NCBI GenBank assembly: GCA_020848545.1
Contig: JADLHZ010000108.1
Coordinates: 62,001-126,000, forward strand
Direction of reading: 5' to 3'
Length of the DNA stretch: 64,000 nt
Source of the DNA: Deltaproteobacteria bacterium
GTDB lineage: Bacteria > Myxococcota > JADLHZ01
Under the pieces are notes generated by a model, which ran no database searches, had not been told where the DNA came from, and was given only the letters and a program-made list of their open reading frames with translations. The position numbers and the translations under genes were made by a program. Shown here piece by piece: positions 17,868 through 27,327 of this stretch; position 1 is the stretch's first letter; every line of letters starts with the position of its first letter.

Positions 17868-19880
17868 ATGAGCACCCGCACTCTCGTCACCAGCGGCCTG
17901 CCGTACGCGAACGGCAGCATCCACCTCGGCCACCTCGTCGAGTACCTGCAGACCGACATCTTCGTGCGCGCGCTGAAGCTCTCGGGCAAAGACGTGCTCT
18001 ACTGCTGCGGCGACGACACGCACGGCACGCCGATCGAAGTCAGCGCGCAAAAACGCGGCATCAAGCCCGAGCAGCTCGTCGCCGAGACCGAGAAGGAGCA
18101 CGTCGAAGACTTCAAGAAGTTCGACGTCGGCTTCGACGGCTTCTACGGCACGAACCACCCGGTCAACGAGAAGTACGCGATCGAGATCTACGACGCGCTG
18201 AAGAAGAAGGGCTGGATCGAGCGCCGTCAGTTGGAGCAGCTCTACTGCGAGACCGACAAGCGCTTCCTCCCCGATCGCTTCGTGCGCGGCACCTGCCCGA
18301 AGTGCGGCACCGCCGATCAATACGGCGACGTCTGCGAGTCTTGCGGCACGACGTACCAGCCGACCGAGCTCAAAGGCCCGAAGTGCATCCTCTGCGGCAC
18401 GGCGCCGGTCCTGAAGTCGAGCGAGCACGCGTTCTTCGTGCTCGAGAAAGCGCGCAAGCCGCTGGTCGAGTGGCTCGACACGCCGGGGCGCGTGCAGCCC
18501 GAGATGCGCAACTTCGTCGAGACGTGGCTGAAGGACGGCCTGCGCGACTGGTGCATCACGCGCGACGGGCCGTACTTCGGCTTTCACGTGCCGGACATGC
18601 CGGGAAAATATTTCTACGTTTGGCTCGACGCACCGATCGGCTACATCGGCTCGACGCACCGAACGGCCGAGCGCCTCGGCAAGAACGTAGAGGACTACTG
18701 GCGCGGCCCGGCCGGTGAGACCGAGATCGTGCACGTCATCGGCAAAGACATCGTGTACTTTCATGCGCTCTTCTGGCCGGCGCTGCTGTCCGCTGCAGGG
18801 TTCACGCTGCCGAGCAAGCTGCATGTGCACGGCATGCTGCGCGTCAACGGCGAGAAGATGTCGAAGACGCGCGGCACCTTCATCAACGCGAAGGTGTTCG
18901 CCGCGCACTTGGATCCGCAGTACTTGCGCTTCTATTACGCGACGAAGCTCTCCGCGAAGGTCGAAGACATCGATCTCTCGTTCGAGGACTTCGTCAATCG
19001 CATCAACGCCGAGCTGGTGAACAAGATCGTCAATCTCTATTCGCGCGTCGTGCCGTTCTTGGGGAAGCTCGACAAGCGCCTCGGCAACGACGCGCGCAAG
19101 GACTCGCCGGAAGCGCGCGAGGTCGTCCGCTTGCTCACCGAGGCGCAAAAGGGCTTCACCTCGATCGACCACGCGCACGCGATGCAGCAGGTGCTCGCGA
19201 TCGCCGACATCGGAAACAAGTACTTCCAGGACAACAAGCCCTGGGAGAAGATGAAGGCCGACCCCGAGGGCGCGCGCGCCGTCTGCACCTTCGTCATCAA
19301 TGTGTGCAAGGCCGTGACGATCGGCATCAAGCCCGTGCTGCCGAAGCTCGCCGCCGAGACCGAGAAGATGCTCGGCATCGGCCCGGTCGATTTCCGATCA
19401 CCGTTGTTCGACCTCACGGATCGCAGCATCGGCGAGCCGCAACGCCTCATCGAAAGGATCGACATGGAACCTTTGAACAAGATCGTCGAAGCGAGCGCGA
19501 CCGCGGCGCCGGCCGCCCCCCCCGCCGCCGCGCCGATCGACCCGGTGAAGCCGGAGATCACCTACGATCAATTCAGCGTGGTCGATCTGCGCGCCGGCAA
19601 GATCAAGTCCGCGGAGCGCGTGCCGAAGAGCGAAAAGCTGTTGAAGCTGATGGTCGACGTCGGAGAGCCCGAGCCGCGGCAAGTGATCGCCGGCATCGGC
19701 CTCGCGTATCAGCCGGAGCAGCTCGTTGGAAAAACGGTCGTCTGCTGCGTGAACCTGAAGCCGGCGAAGCTCATGGGCCACGAGTCGAAGGCGATGATCC
19801 TCGCGGCCGGCCCGGGCGGAAAAGATCTCGTCGTCACCGAGCTGCCCGCGGCGACGCCGGCCGGCGCTGCGGTGAAGTAG
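17868..19880 (+). CDS. metG: Methionyl-tRNA synthetase
   Basis: Charges tRNA-Met. The 670 residues hold the class I HIGH-type motif as HLGH (residues 18-21, within ANGSIHLGH), paired zinc knuckles CPKC and CESC with a further CILC, the KMSKT signature (KMSKS type) near residue 331, an anticodon-binding helical domain, and a C-terminal EMAP/Trbp-like tRNA-binding domain (about 560-670) after a Pro/Ala linker. The length and domain order are typical. It lies directly between ricT and a HEAT-repeat gene on the same strand. Confidence 0.97.
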   Translation: MSTRTLVTSGLPYANGSIHLGHLVEYLQTDIFVRALKLSGKDVLYCCGDDTHGTPIEVSAQKRGIKPEQLVAETEKEHVEDFKKFDVGFDGFYGTNHPVNEKYAIEIYDALKKKGWIERRQLEQLYCETDKRFLPDRFVRGTCPKCGTADQYGDVCESCGTTYQPTELKGPKCILCGTAPVLKSSEHAFFVLEKARKPLVEWLDTPGRVQPEMRNFVETWLKDGLRDWCITRDGPYFGFHVPDMPGKYFYVWLDAPIGYIGSTHRTAERLGKNVEDYWRGPAGETEIVHVIGKDIVYFHALFWPALLSAAGFTLPSKLHVHGMLRVNGEKMSKTRGTFINAKVFAAHLDPQYLRFYYATKLSAKVEDIDLSFEDFVNRINAELVNKIVNLYSRVVPFLGKLDKRLGNDARKDSPEAREVVRLLTEAQKGFTSIDHAHAMQQVLAIADIGNKYFQDNKPWEKMKADPEGARAVCTFVINVCKAVTIGIKPVLPKLAAETEKMLGIGPVDFRSPLFDLTDRSIGEPQRLIERIDMEPLNKIVEASATAAPAAPPAAAPIDPVKPEITYDQFSVVDLRAGKIKSAERVPKSEKLLKLMVDVGEPEPRQVIAGIGLAYQPEQLVGKTVVCCVNLKPAKLMGHESKAMILAAGPGGKDLVVTELPAATPAGAAVK

Positions 19881-19895
19881 CTGTCAGCCATCAGC

Positions 19896-20603
19896 ATGAA
19901 AGATCCGTTCACTCACGCAGGACAGAAAGAGCTCGCCGCGGCACTGCGGTCTGACGACGACGAAACGCGCGTACGGGCGGCGTGCGCGGTCGGCGACCAG
20001 TTGCGCTTCAAAGAGATCACGGCGCTCGAGACGCCGCTCCGCTTGGAGCTCGTGAAGGCGGCCAAAGACGCGAGCATCGGCTTTTCGGATCTGCGCTTCG
20101 AGGCGGCGATCGCGCTCTGCGAAGCGCGCGATCCCGAAGGCGCCGTGCTGCTCGACGCGCTCGAGCTGAAAGACCGCCGCTTCGACGCCGTGAAGGCGCT
20201 GTCGCGGCTCGACACCGAGCCTGTGCGCAACACGCTCGCTTTCATGGCCCGGCGCATGTTGATCCCCTGGGCCGATCGGCTCGTGGCCTCGGCGGCGTGC
20301 GCGGTGCTCGGCGACAGAGACGGCGCGCGCTACTTCGAGAAGATGCTGACAACGCGCTGGTTCCTCAGCCGCCGCGCGATGGCGCTGCACTTGCTCGGCG
20401 AGCTGCGCCACCCCGAGGCGTTCACCGTGCTCAGCGGCCTCGCCGGCAGTGTTGGCGATCCGGCGCGCCCCGTCGCGATCCGGGCGCTCGGCCACTTGGG
20501 CGACAAGCGCGCCGTCAAGCAGCTGCAAGAGATCTTCGCCGCGCAACCCGAAGGCGCCGATCTCCACGAAGACCTTCGCTACGCCCTCGACCTATTGACC
20601 TGA
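19896..20603 (+). CDS. HEAT-repeat protein
   Basis: 235 residues made of successive helical pairs with conserved Asp/Arg turns (RVRAACAVGDQLR, DRRFDAVKALSRLD, PVAIRALGHLGDKRAV), the pattern of HEAT/PBS-lyase-type repeats. No signal peptide and no catalytic motif. A scaffold or adaptor role is likely but the partner is unknown. It begins 15 bp after metG and intervenes between metG and tatD. Confidence 0.8.
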   Translation: MKDPFTHAGQKELAAALRSDDDETRVRAACAVGDQLRFKEITALETPLRLELVKAAKDASIGFSDLRFEAAIALCEARDPEGAVLLDALELKDRRFDAVKALSRLDTEPVRNTLAFMARRMLIPWADRLVASAACAVLGDRDGARYFEKMLTTRWFLSRRAMALHLLGELRHPEAFTVLSGLAGSVGDPARPVAIRALGHLGDKRAVKQLQEIFAAQPEGADLHEDLRYALDLLT

Positions 20604-20636
20604 GCGTCGCCGTTGACGTCGCCGTCGCCGTCGCCG
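20604..20636. repeat. GTCGCC hexamer array
   Basis: Near-perfect copies of GTCGCC with one interrupted unit fill the 46-bp gap between the HEAT gene stop and tatD. Confidence 0.7.
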
Positions 20637-20649
20637 ATTGTATCCGCCT

Positions 20650-21429
20650 ATGTGGACCGACGCGCACTGCCACCTCGATCGCGACAACACCGCGCACGCG
20701 AGCGCCCTAGCGATCATCGATCGCGCCCGCGCCGCCAAGGTGCAGCGCTTGGTCGCGGTCGGCGTCGGTCACGAGGGCCGCGCGCTCACCGAAGTCCAAG
20801 CGCTCGCCGAGGCCGACGAAGACATCTACTTCACCGCCGGCATCCACCCGCACGACGCCAAAGACGCGAGCGAAGCAGCGATCGCGGCGGTCGAAGGCGC
20901 GCTCTCACACCGAAAGTGCGTCGCGCTCGGCGAAGTGGGCCTCGACTATTACTACGATAACTCACCACGCGCAGAGCAGCGCGCCCTCTTCGAGCGCATG
21001 ATCGGCACCGCGATCGCGCACAAGAAGAAGCTGATGCTCCACGTCCGCGACGCGCACGATGAAGCGCTCGAGATGCTCGCCGCGCGCTTGCCGAAGGATC
21101 TGAAAGATCCCGGCATCGTCCACTGCTTCACCGAGGGCCGCGCGATCGCCGAGCGTTACCTCGCGCTCGGCTTCTACCTCTCCATCCCCGGCATCGTGAC
21201 GTTCAAGACCGCGGCGCCGCTGCAGGACGCGGTCGTGCACATGCCACGCGACAAGGTGCTCGTCGAAACGGACTCGCCGTACCTCGCGCCAATCCCGATG
21301 CGCGGCAAGAAGAACGAGCCCGCGTTCGTCCCGTACGTCGGCAAGAAGATCGCCGAGCTTTGGGGCACCTCGGAGGCAGATGTTGCGACGCTGACGAGCG
21401 CCAACGCTGCGCGGATCTTCGGGTGGTGA
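20650..21429 (+). CDS. tatD: TatD-family metal-dependent hydrolase
   Basis: Amidohydrolase-fold nuclease family (TatD/YcfH/YabD). The 259 residues open with DAHCHLD (metal ligands), continue with GEVGLDYYYD (metal Glu), HVRDAHDEAL, a VHCFTEG histidine and the late LVETDSPYLAP metal Asp. An upstream TTG at 20638 would add four residues; the ATG gives the family N-terminus. It closes the holB-ricT-metG-tatD row. Confidence 0.94.
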   Translation: MWTDAHCHLDRDNTAHASALAIIDRARAAKVQRLVAVGVGHEGRALTEVQALAEADEDIYFTAGIHPHDAKDASEAAIAAVEGALSHRKCVALGEVGLDYYYDNSPRAEQRALFERMIGTAIAHKKKLMLHVRDAHDEALEMLAARLPKDLKDPGIVHCFTEGRAIAERYLALGFYLSIPGIVTFKTAAPLQDAVVHMPRDKVLVETDSPYLAPIPMRGKKNEPAFVPYVGKKIAELWGTSEADVATLTSANAARIFGW

Positions 21430-21472
21430 GCCTCACTTGCGTCATCGGCGCGCCTGACCTAGTGCGCCCTTC

Positions 21473-22312
21473 GTGAACGCACTCCTTGTGGCGACCTCGC
21501 TTCTGACCTCAGGCCTCGGCACCGCAGGCGACAGCTGCGCCGCCGCGAGCGACTGCGACCCCGGGCTGAGCTGCACGAACGGCACCTGCACCGAGGCCGC
21601 CGGCGCGCCGTGCCAGCGCACCGCCGACTGTCCGTCCGAGATGCGCTGCCGCGCGAACCAGTGCGTCGCGCCCGGTCAAGCGCCGCCCGCGCTGCCGCCA
21701 CCGCCACCTCCGCCGCCGACGTCGCCGTTCCAGCCGCAATACGGCGCGCCGGCCCCTGACCCGAACGCAGGCTTCGGCGCCAACGTCACGCTCTCGACCC
21801 GAAACGGCGAGCCGGTCGTCGTGTCGCTGCAAGCGGGCGAAGGCGGCGCCGCGCTCGCGAGCTGCGTCACGCCGTGTGCCATGCGCGTGCAGCCGGGCCA
21901 GTATTACCTCGCGATCTCCGGCGACGGCGTGCGCTCGGGCGGCGGCTACGTGGTCATTCAAGGCGACGGCGTCATCATGATCCGGCGCAGCACGAACGCG
22001 ATGTTCGGCTGGGGCATCTCGGCGACGGCGATCGGCGGCAGCGCGCTCGTTGCCGGCGCGACGCTCATCGGCATCGGTGCGACGATCCCGTTCGGGTCGT
22101 TCTTTCGCTTCAACGGCGACCTGATCATCGCTGGCACCATCGTGCTGATGGTCGGCGTCGCGTTCACGATCGCCGGGCCGATCGCGCTCGGGCGCTCGGT
22201 GAAGTCGAAGATCGCGTTCACGTCCGGCGGTATCGCGATGGCGCTGGCGTCTTTCGACATCGTTCCGCTGAAAGAAGGCGGCGCGCTCGGCACGGTCGGC
22301 TTCACGTTCTAG
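21473..22312 (+). CDS. Secreted/membrane Cys-rich protein with PEGA-like segment
   Basis: 279 residues from a GTG. A signal sequence (about 1-18) is followed by two cysteine modules (DSCAAASDCDPGLSC and CQRTADCPSEMRC), a run of eight Pro, a beta-rich PEGA-like region ending in CVTPCAMRVQPGQYYLAISGDG, and two hydrophobic helices near 180-235. The likely arrangement is an exported cysteine module tethered to the membrane. Function unknown. Confidence 0.65.
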   Translation: MNALLVATSLLTSGLGTAGDSCAAASDCDPGLSCTNGTCTEAAGAPCQRTADCPSEMRCRANQCVAPGQAPPALPPPPPPPPTSPFQPQYGAPAPDPNAGFGANVTLSTRNGEPVVVSLQAGEGGAALASCVTPCAMRVQPGQYYLAISGDGVRSGGGYVVIQGDGVIMIRRSTNAMFGWGISATAIGGSALVAGATLIGIGATIPFGSFFRFNGDLIIAGTIVLMVGVAFTIAGPIALGRSVKSKIAFTSGGIAMALASFDIVPLKEGGALGTVGFTF

Positions 22313-22511
22313 ACCCCTGGTATGACTTCCGTGCCTCGAGCATGGCCGGACTTGATTGTCCGAATCGCCGGCGTCGCGCGATCCAACGAAAACGCGCCGC
22401 GGGCCTGAATACCCGAGGATTCCGCGGTAGCGCACAATGTATTCACCGTGGCACAGCGCTTGCTCAGTGCGGGCCGAACCTGAAACCCCACCGGACACCA
22501 ACGAGGTCATC

Positions 22512-24722
22512 ATGCGCAGACGGTCCCTTCTTCTTCCCCTGCTCGTCCCGCTGATTCATTGCCAGCCGCCGTCGTCGAACATCATGCCTGACCCGGACCC
22601 GGTGATCGCCGCCCCCGGCACGACGACGAGCGCGAGCACCTTCGCGCTGACGCCGCTGAAGACTTGCACCGAAGTGAACACCAGCATCCGCGCGCGGCTC
22701 GAGACGAAGGCCGCCGCGACGATCCAGAAGCAGCTGAACGACGAGCTCGCCCGCAGAAAAGCCGCGCGCGATGGCGGTTGGACCACATGCTACAAGGGCG
22801 GCTACTACGAGGAAGACGTGGCCTACGGTGCCACCGGCGCGGTCGGCAACTCCGCGCCGCCGCAGGCTTCGCCGACCTCGCCCGCCACGGCAGGGGCCAG
22901 CGCAGACGCCCAGAAGGCCGGTGACTCCGCCACGAGCTATTCGACGACCAACAACCAGGTCGCGTCGGTCGACGAAGCCGACTACATGAAGAACGACGGC
23001 AAGTACCTCTACATCCTCGCCGAGGGGCACCTGCAGATCTTCAGCATCTTCCCGACGGCCACCGCCGAGCGCGTGTCGAAGACGAAGATCGACGGCACGC
23101 TGAAGACGCTGCTCCTGCACAAGGACACGCTGATCGTCTACTCGGCGCCGGATCCGAAGAAGAACGATCCCTACGCCGGCTGGTACTACCACCGCGGCGA
23201 GTGCACCTACGGCTACGAGTGCGACTTCTCGGGCGACGGCCAGCCGACGCTCGCGTCGATCTACGACGTCAGCGATCGCGCAGCGCCGAAGCTGAAGACC
23301 GAGCTGCAGATCACCTCGAGCTACTTGAGCGCGCGCGGCATCGGCGCGAACGCCCACACCGCGGTGCAGTACTCGCAAGCCGCCCTGCCGCTCGAGACGT
23401 ACATCCCGTGGGACACAGTGAACGACACCTGCGACGACGACTCGGCGCTGATCTCCGCGGCGGCGGCGCTCGTCGCGAAGAACAAGGCGACGATCGACGC
23501 GCTCCCTGACGCCGGCTTGATCCCGGGCGTGATCCGCCGCGACTACGACGCGCAGGGCAAGGCCACCGTTACCGCGACCAGCGTTCCCTGCGAGGGCTTC
23601 TTCGCGTCGAACGAGCCGGAATCGAGCGACATTTTGAGCGTCGTCTCCTTCAACGTCGACGCTCTGCAGACGCCCACGATCACCAGCGTCATCGGCCGGC
23701 CGGGCCCGATCTATGCGTCGCCGACGGCGCTCTTCGTCGCCTCGCGCCATCAGCCGGACTGGTCGTACTACAGCTACGCCGACGGCCAACAGATGGCGCC
23801 GGAAGAGTCGAGCACCGTCCACAAGTTCACGCTCGGCGAGGGCCAAGCGCTGTACGTGGCGTCCGGAAAAATCCGGGGCCGCGTGCTGAACCAATTCGCC
23901 ATGGACGAGTACGATACGCACTTGCGCCTCGCTTCGACGGTCGGCCACTTGCCAGGCCCCACCGAGAACATCATGACCGTGCTCGCGCAGAAGGACGCGA
24001 CGCTCGAGATCACCGGCGAGCTCGGCGACATCGCCAACGGCGAAGACATCCGCTCGGTGCGCTTCGACGGTAAGCGCGGCTTCGCAGTGACCTTCAAGAA
24101 GACCGACCCGCTCTACTACTTCGATCTCTCGGACCACGCGGCGCCGGCGATCATGGGCGCGCTGAAGATCCCGGGCTTCTCGACGTACATGCACATGCTC
24201 GACGACAATCACCTGTTGACCATCGGCTACGACGCCTTCGATCACGGGAGCTTTGCGTTCTTCGACGGCGTGCTCTTGCAGATCTTCGACATCGAGAACC
24301 CGTACCAGCCGACGCTCGCGCACAAGGAGCGCATCGGCACCCGTGGCAGCTCGTCGGAAGCGCTGACCAACCACCTGGCGTTCAACTACTTCGCGCCGCG
24401 CGGCCAGCTCGCCATCCCGATGACCATCTGCGAAGGCGGCGGCGACGGTAGCTACGGCATGAACATGACCTTCTCGGGCACCATGCTCTATGACGTGAAC
24501 GCGCAAAGCGGCTTCAACCTCGCGGGCAAGCTCCAGCTGATGAGCGCGCCGGATCCGCAAAACGGCGCCACCTGCGGCAACTGGTGGACAAATGCGTCGT
24601 CCTACGTGCGCCGCACCGTGTTCATGGACGAGACCTTGTGGAGCGTGGCCGGCGACAAGCTCGTCGCTTCGCCAGTGTCGAGCATCGGCACGGCATTGAA
24701 GACGCTCTCGTTGATGCCATAA
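22512..24722 (+). CDS. Secreted beta-propeller domain lipoprotein
   Basis: 736 residues. The N-terminus MRRRSLLLPLLVPLIHC suggests a lipobox at Cys17, although His at -1 is unusual. From about residue 135 the segment STTNNQVASVDEADYMKNDGKYLYIL matches what I recall of the secreted beta-propeller family PF09826, and repeated strand-rich blades run to the end, with several cysteines that may form disulfides. No enzymatic motif is seen; a ligand-binding or structural role outside the cell is likely. A GAGGT site precedes the ATG; longer upstream starts lack a signal peptide. Confidence 0.8.
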   Translation: MRRRSLLLPLLVPLIHCQPPSSNIMPDPDPVIAAPGTTTSASTFALTPLKTCTEVNTSIRARLETKAAATIQKQLNDELARRKAARDGGWTTCYKGGYYEEDVAYGATGAVGNSAPPQASPTSPATAGASADAQKAGDSATSYSTTNNQVASVDEADYMKNDGKYLYILAEGHLQIFSIFPTATAERVSKTKIDGTLKTLLLHKDTLIVYSAPDPKKNDPYAGWYYHRGECTYGYECDFSGDGQPTLASIYDVSDRAAPKLKTELQITSSYLSARGIGANAHTAVQYSQAALPLETYIPWDTVNDTCDDDSALISAAAALVAKNKATIDALPDAGLIPGVIRRDYDAQGKATVTATSVPCEGFFASNEPESSDILSVVSFNVDALQTPTITSVIGRPGPIYASPTALFVASRHQPDWSYYSYADGQQMAPEESSTVHKFTLGEGQALYVASGKIRGRVLNQFAMDEYDTHLRLASTVGHLPGPTENIMTVLAQKDATLEITGELGDIANGEDIRSVRFDGKRGFAVTFKKTDPLYYFDLSDHAAPAIMGALKIPGFSTYMHMLDDNHLLTIGYDAFDHGSFAFFDGVLLQIFDIENPYQPTLAHKERIGTRGSSSEALTNHLAFNYFAPRGQLAIPMTICEGGGDGSYGMNMTFSGTMLYDVNAQSGFNLAGKLQLMSAPDPQNGATCGNWWTNASSYVRRTVFMDETLWSVAGDKLVASPVSSIGTALKTLSLMP

Positions 24723-24804
24723 GACGCCTACGAATCGGGCGCGAAAGCTCGCATCGCGACAACCCGCCGCATCTGCTCCCCGATACTCTCGGCAGGAGCA
24801 ACCC

Positions 24805-26043
24805 ATGCCGATCGGGCCCGAAGATCCGAACCGCACCTTTGCCAAGAACTGGAGCACCGGCGGCGCCATCGCGCTCGATGAGGTCGACCCCGCGCGCCGG
24901 AAGATCCTCGCTGAAGCCGACACCGACAAAGACGGCCTCGTCACCATGCGCGAGGCCCGCGATCGGCTGATCGTCCGCAGCAAGGTGCTGTCGGATCCGG
25001 CGTCGAAGACCTTCAAGAAAGAGCTCGAAGCGTTCCTGCTCGAGAAGACCGGCCTCGCCGTCGACACCTTGGCGCAGCGCTCGCAGCCGCTCTCCCACGT
25101 CTTCTACATTCAGGTGAACAACGCCGCCAACAAGACGCTGCGCGAAGAGACCGACCTGCGCGCGATCGTGCAAAAGGATCCGGACAAGCCCGCGCTCGAC
25201 AAGCTCAACCTCACCGCGGCGTTCAACACCGACGGCGACGTGGAAGCCGCGAGCGACGCCTTTCGCGCCGCCGTCACGAGCTACTTCGACGATCTGCTTC
25301 GCAAGGGCCAGCGGCTCACCGGCTTCATCATCTCGGGCCACTCGAACGGCACGAGCATGCTGCAGGAGACCGAGCACCACATGTACTACGCGAACTTGGA
25401 TCCGCGAGAGGTCCTGCGCGAGATCAAGGACTCGGATCCGAAGTACGCGAAGCTGATGGACGGCTGCGAGAAGATGGCGGCGCTCGCGTGCTTTCAAGGC
25501 GGCGCGCTGAACGAGTGGGCCGAGCTCTTCCCGAACGCCTCGCTCGCCGGCACGCGGCAGTTCGCACCGCTGTCGAGCTCGGGCGCGTCGGCCGCGCTCT
25601 TCGATCAGGCTGCGACCGCGCACCAAGTGATCGAAGACGCGAAGGGAGACGCGGCGGCGGCAGCTGCGGCGGCGCAGAAAGTTCCGTTCGCAGCCGACCT
25701 GCGCAGCGGTGATCCCGCGCTGCTCGTGCCCGTCGATCCGGCGCAGGCGTTGGCCAAAGCGAAGGCTCAGTTCGCGACCGCCGAGACCGCGTACAAGGCC
25801 TTCGCCAAAGACATCGGCGACGTGCGCACGAACGGCGGCGCCGGCGTGCAGCAGCGCTACCTCGATCAATATTACGCCGTCGCGAACACCTACTACTTGG
25901 CGCTGAACGATCTCTGGGTCGTGCAAGGCCGTCCGGGCGGCGATCGCGGCGCGCAGGCTCAGGCGATCGACAAGGCCCTCTTCGAGCGCGACGACCTCTT
26001 CGCGATCCGAAAGCACCTGCCGCGGCCGCAAGCGGCGGCCTAG
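24805..26043 (+). CDS. EF-hand protein with possible caspase-like (clan CD) dyad
   Basis: 412 residues, no signal peptide. A canonical 12-residue EF-hand loop (Asp39 to Glu50, DTDKDGLVTMRE) follows an N-terminal helix. In the middle, GFIISGHSNG (His179) and MAALACFQGG (Cys229) each sit at the end of a hydrophobic strand, the arrangement of the catalytic His and Cys of clan CD peptidases and CHAT domains. A helical, Ala-rich C-terminal part follows. Calcium-controlled proteolysis is a hypothesis; the dyad could be coincidental. Neighbours give no clear context. Confidence 0.55.
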   Translation: MPIGPEDPNRTFAKNWSTGGAIALDEVDPARRKILAEADTDKDGLVTMREARDRLIVRSKVLSDPASKTFKKELEAFLLEKTGLAVDTLAQRSQPLSHVFYIQVNNAANKTLREETDLRAIVQKDPDKPALDKLNLTAAFNTDGDVEAASDAFRAAVTSYFDDLLRKGQRLTGFIISGHSNGTSMLQETEHHMYYANLDPREVLREIKDSDPKYAKLMDGCEKMAALACFQGGALNEWAELFPNASLAGTRQFAPLSSSGASAALFDQAATAHQVIEDAKGDAAAAAAAAQKVPFAADLRSGDPALLVPVDPAQALAKAKAQFATAETAYKAFAKDIGDVRTNGGAGVQQRYLDQYYAVANTYYLALNDLWVVQGRPGGDRGAQAQAIDKALFERDDLFAIRKHLPRPQAAA

Positions 26044-26045
26044 GC

Positions 26046-26513
26046 CTAGCGCTTCTTCTTCCGCTCTTCGCCGTACTTCTTCATGTCGAAGCCGACGCGT
26101 TGCAAGAACGCCGCTTCGTCCTTCAGCACCTGCTGGTTCAGCGGGCTCGTGATGTCGGGATCCTTACTGAGCAGCCACTTCACCACGCCGTGAAACGACG
26201 CTTGCTTCGCCTCGGCGCGCGCTTGTTCCAGCTGCTTCTGCGCCTCGGCGATGCGCTTCTCTTCGGCGTCGAGCTTGTTCTTCAGCTCAACGAGCTCGGT
26301 CTCGAAGCCACCCTCCGGCGCCGCCTTCGCCGCCGGCTTGACGCTCCCCGGCTTCGCGCTGGCCGAGTCTTTCACGAGCTGCGCCGTCGTCATCCCGCGC
26401 TCGCGCATCGCCGGGTTCATCGACAAGAGCTTGCGCGCCATCTCTGGCGAAATGCCCTGCGCCTGCTGGCTGTCGAGCGTCTGCCACGGATCGTCGTCTT
26501 TCTTGTCGCCCAC
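26046..26513 (-). CDS. Coiled-coil protein, unknown
   Basis: 155 residues, hydrophilic, no signal peptide. An N-terminal region with two PEMARKLLSMNPAM-like helices is followed by an Ala/Lys/Pro linker and a heptad-rich coil (about 70-108) of Glu, Lys, Ala and Gln, then a basic tail. No family recognised. It faces the EF-hand gene tail-to-tail with 2 bp between stops and lies 10 bp after the upstream TPR protein gene on the same strand. Confidence 0.6.
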   Translation of the reverse strand: MGDKKDDDPWQTLDSQQAQGISPEMARKLLSMNPAMRERGMTTAQLVKDSASAKPGSVKPAAKAAPEGGFETELVELKNKLDAEEKRIAEAQKQLEQARAEAKQASFHGVVKWLLSKDPDITSPLNQQVLKDEAAFLQRVGFDMKKYGEERKKKR

Positions 26514-26523
26514 GTCACTCCCT

Positions 26524-27285
26524 CTATGGCTCGAACGCCGCCGCGTCGATGACCGCCGCGATCACCGCGCCGATCAACGCGAAGAACGCGACGTCCATGC
26601 CGATCTGAAGACCGCGCGCGCGATCGGGATGCAAGAAGCGCCCGTTCGGCAGCATGTCGTTTCTGAACAGCACGCCGCACGCGATGTTCGCGGCGAGCGC
26701 GCCGGCTTCGAGCGCCAAGAAGAGCGTCCCGCGCACCGGCGAGCCGGCGAGGTACTGACCGATGCCGAGCGGCGTCAGGTAGTACCAATGCCACGTCCGC
26801 GCAGGCTGCGTTGGCGTGACGACAATCTCCTTCGGCTGCAAGTCCGGCGCAGCGGCGATCTCTCGAGTGGCGGGCGCCGCGGGCTCGGAGGCGGGCGCCG
26901 GCGGAGGTCGCACGACGCGCGGCACGGCGTCCGCGAAGTAGCGCGCCGTCTCGGGCATCACGGTCGCGGCGTCGAACTCGAAGTCGGCGAAGCGTTCGAC
27001 GAGCGAGCGATAGGCGGCGATCGCCGACGGCTTGTTGCCCGCGTTGTAGTAGCTGAGCACGAGCTGCGCGCGCAGATCCCGCTCGGCCGGCGAGAGGATG
27101 TCGTTCGACGGCAAGAGCGCGAGCGCCCGTTCGTAGAGCCCCGCGGCTTTGGCGAAGCGGGCGTCGAGGAACGCGGCCTCGGCGTCGCGCTTGACCGATT
27201 CGAACGACGCTACCGCCGGCGCGCGCTTCGCCGCGACCGCGGATGCAGACCATACGAGCACGACCATCGCCACGAGCCAGCGCAT
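26524..27285 (-). CDS. Exported TPR-like protein with C-terminal membrane helices
   Basis: 253 residues. The Met at 27285 gives a clear signal peptide (MRWLVAMVVLVWSASAVAA). A tetratricopeptide-like helical part (about 25-105) leads into a Pro/Ala linker and two hydrophobic helices near 180-245 (GTLFLALEAGALAANIACG and the last 20 residues). The pattern resembles DUF5683-type envelope proteins. It is divergent from the kinase gene, 42 bp away, and may be functionally linked to it. Confidence 0.65.
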   Translation of the reverse strand: MRWLVAMVVLVWSASAVAAKRAPAVASFESVKRDAEAAFLDARFAKAAGLYERALALLPSNDILSPAERDLRAQLVLSYYNAGNKPSAIAAYRSLVERFADFEFDAATVMPETARYFADAVPRVVRPPPAPASEPAAPATREIAAAPDLQPKEIVVTPTQPARTWHWYYLTPLGIGQYLAGSPVRGTLFLALEAGALAANIACGVLFRNDMLPNGRFLHPDRARGLQIGMDVAFFALIGAVIAAVIDAAAFEP

Positions 27286-27311
27286 TCTCTCGAAACCTCT
27301 CACCCGCACAG

Positions 27312-27317
27312 TATACA
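27312..27317 (+). promoter_or_regulatory. Candidate -10 element of the kinase gene
   Basis: TATACA lies 11 nt before the kinase GTG. If used, transcription would begin at or next to the start codon, giving a leaderless message. No convincing -35 is visible. Confidence 0.25.
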
Positions 27318-27327
27318 CTCGACCCGA

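Noticed and set aside
22347-22362. CGGAC/GTCCG inverted repeat upstream of the beta-propeller gene
   Set aside because: Arms of only 5 bp are expected often by chance in GC-rich DNA, and no promoter element is attached.
22464-25067. An 867-codon minus-strand open frame
   Set aside because: Antisense to the beta-propeller gene, which has a signal peptide and recognisable family motif. The minus-strand protein is Arg/Ala/Val-rich with no motif.
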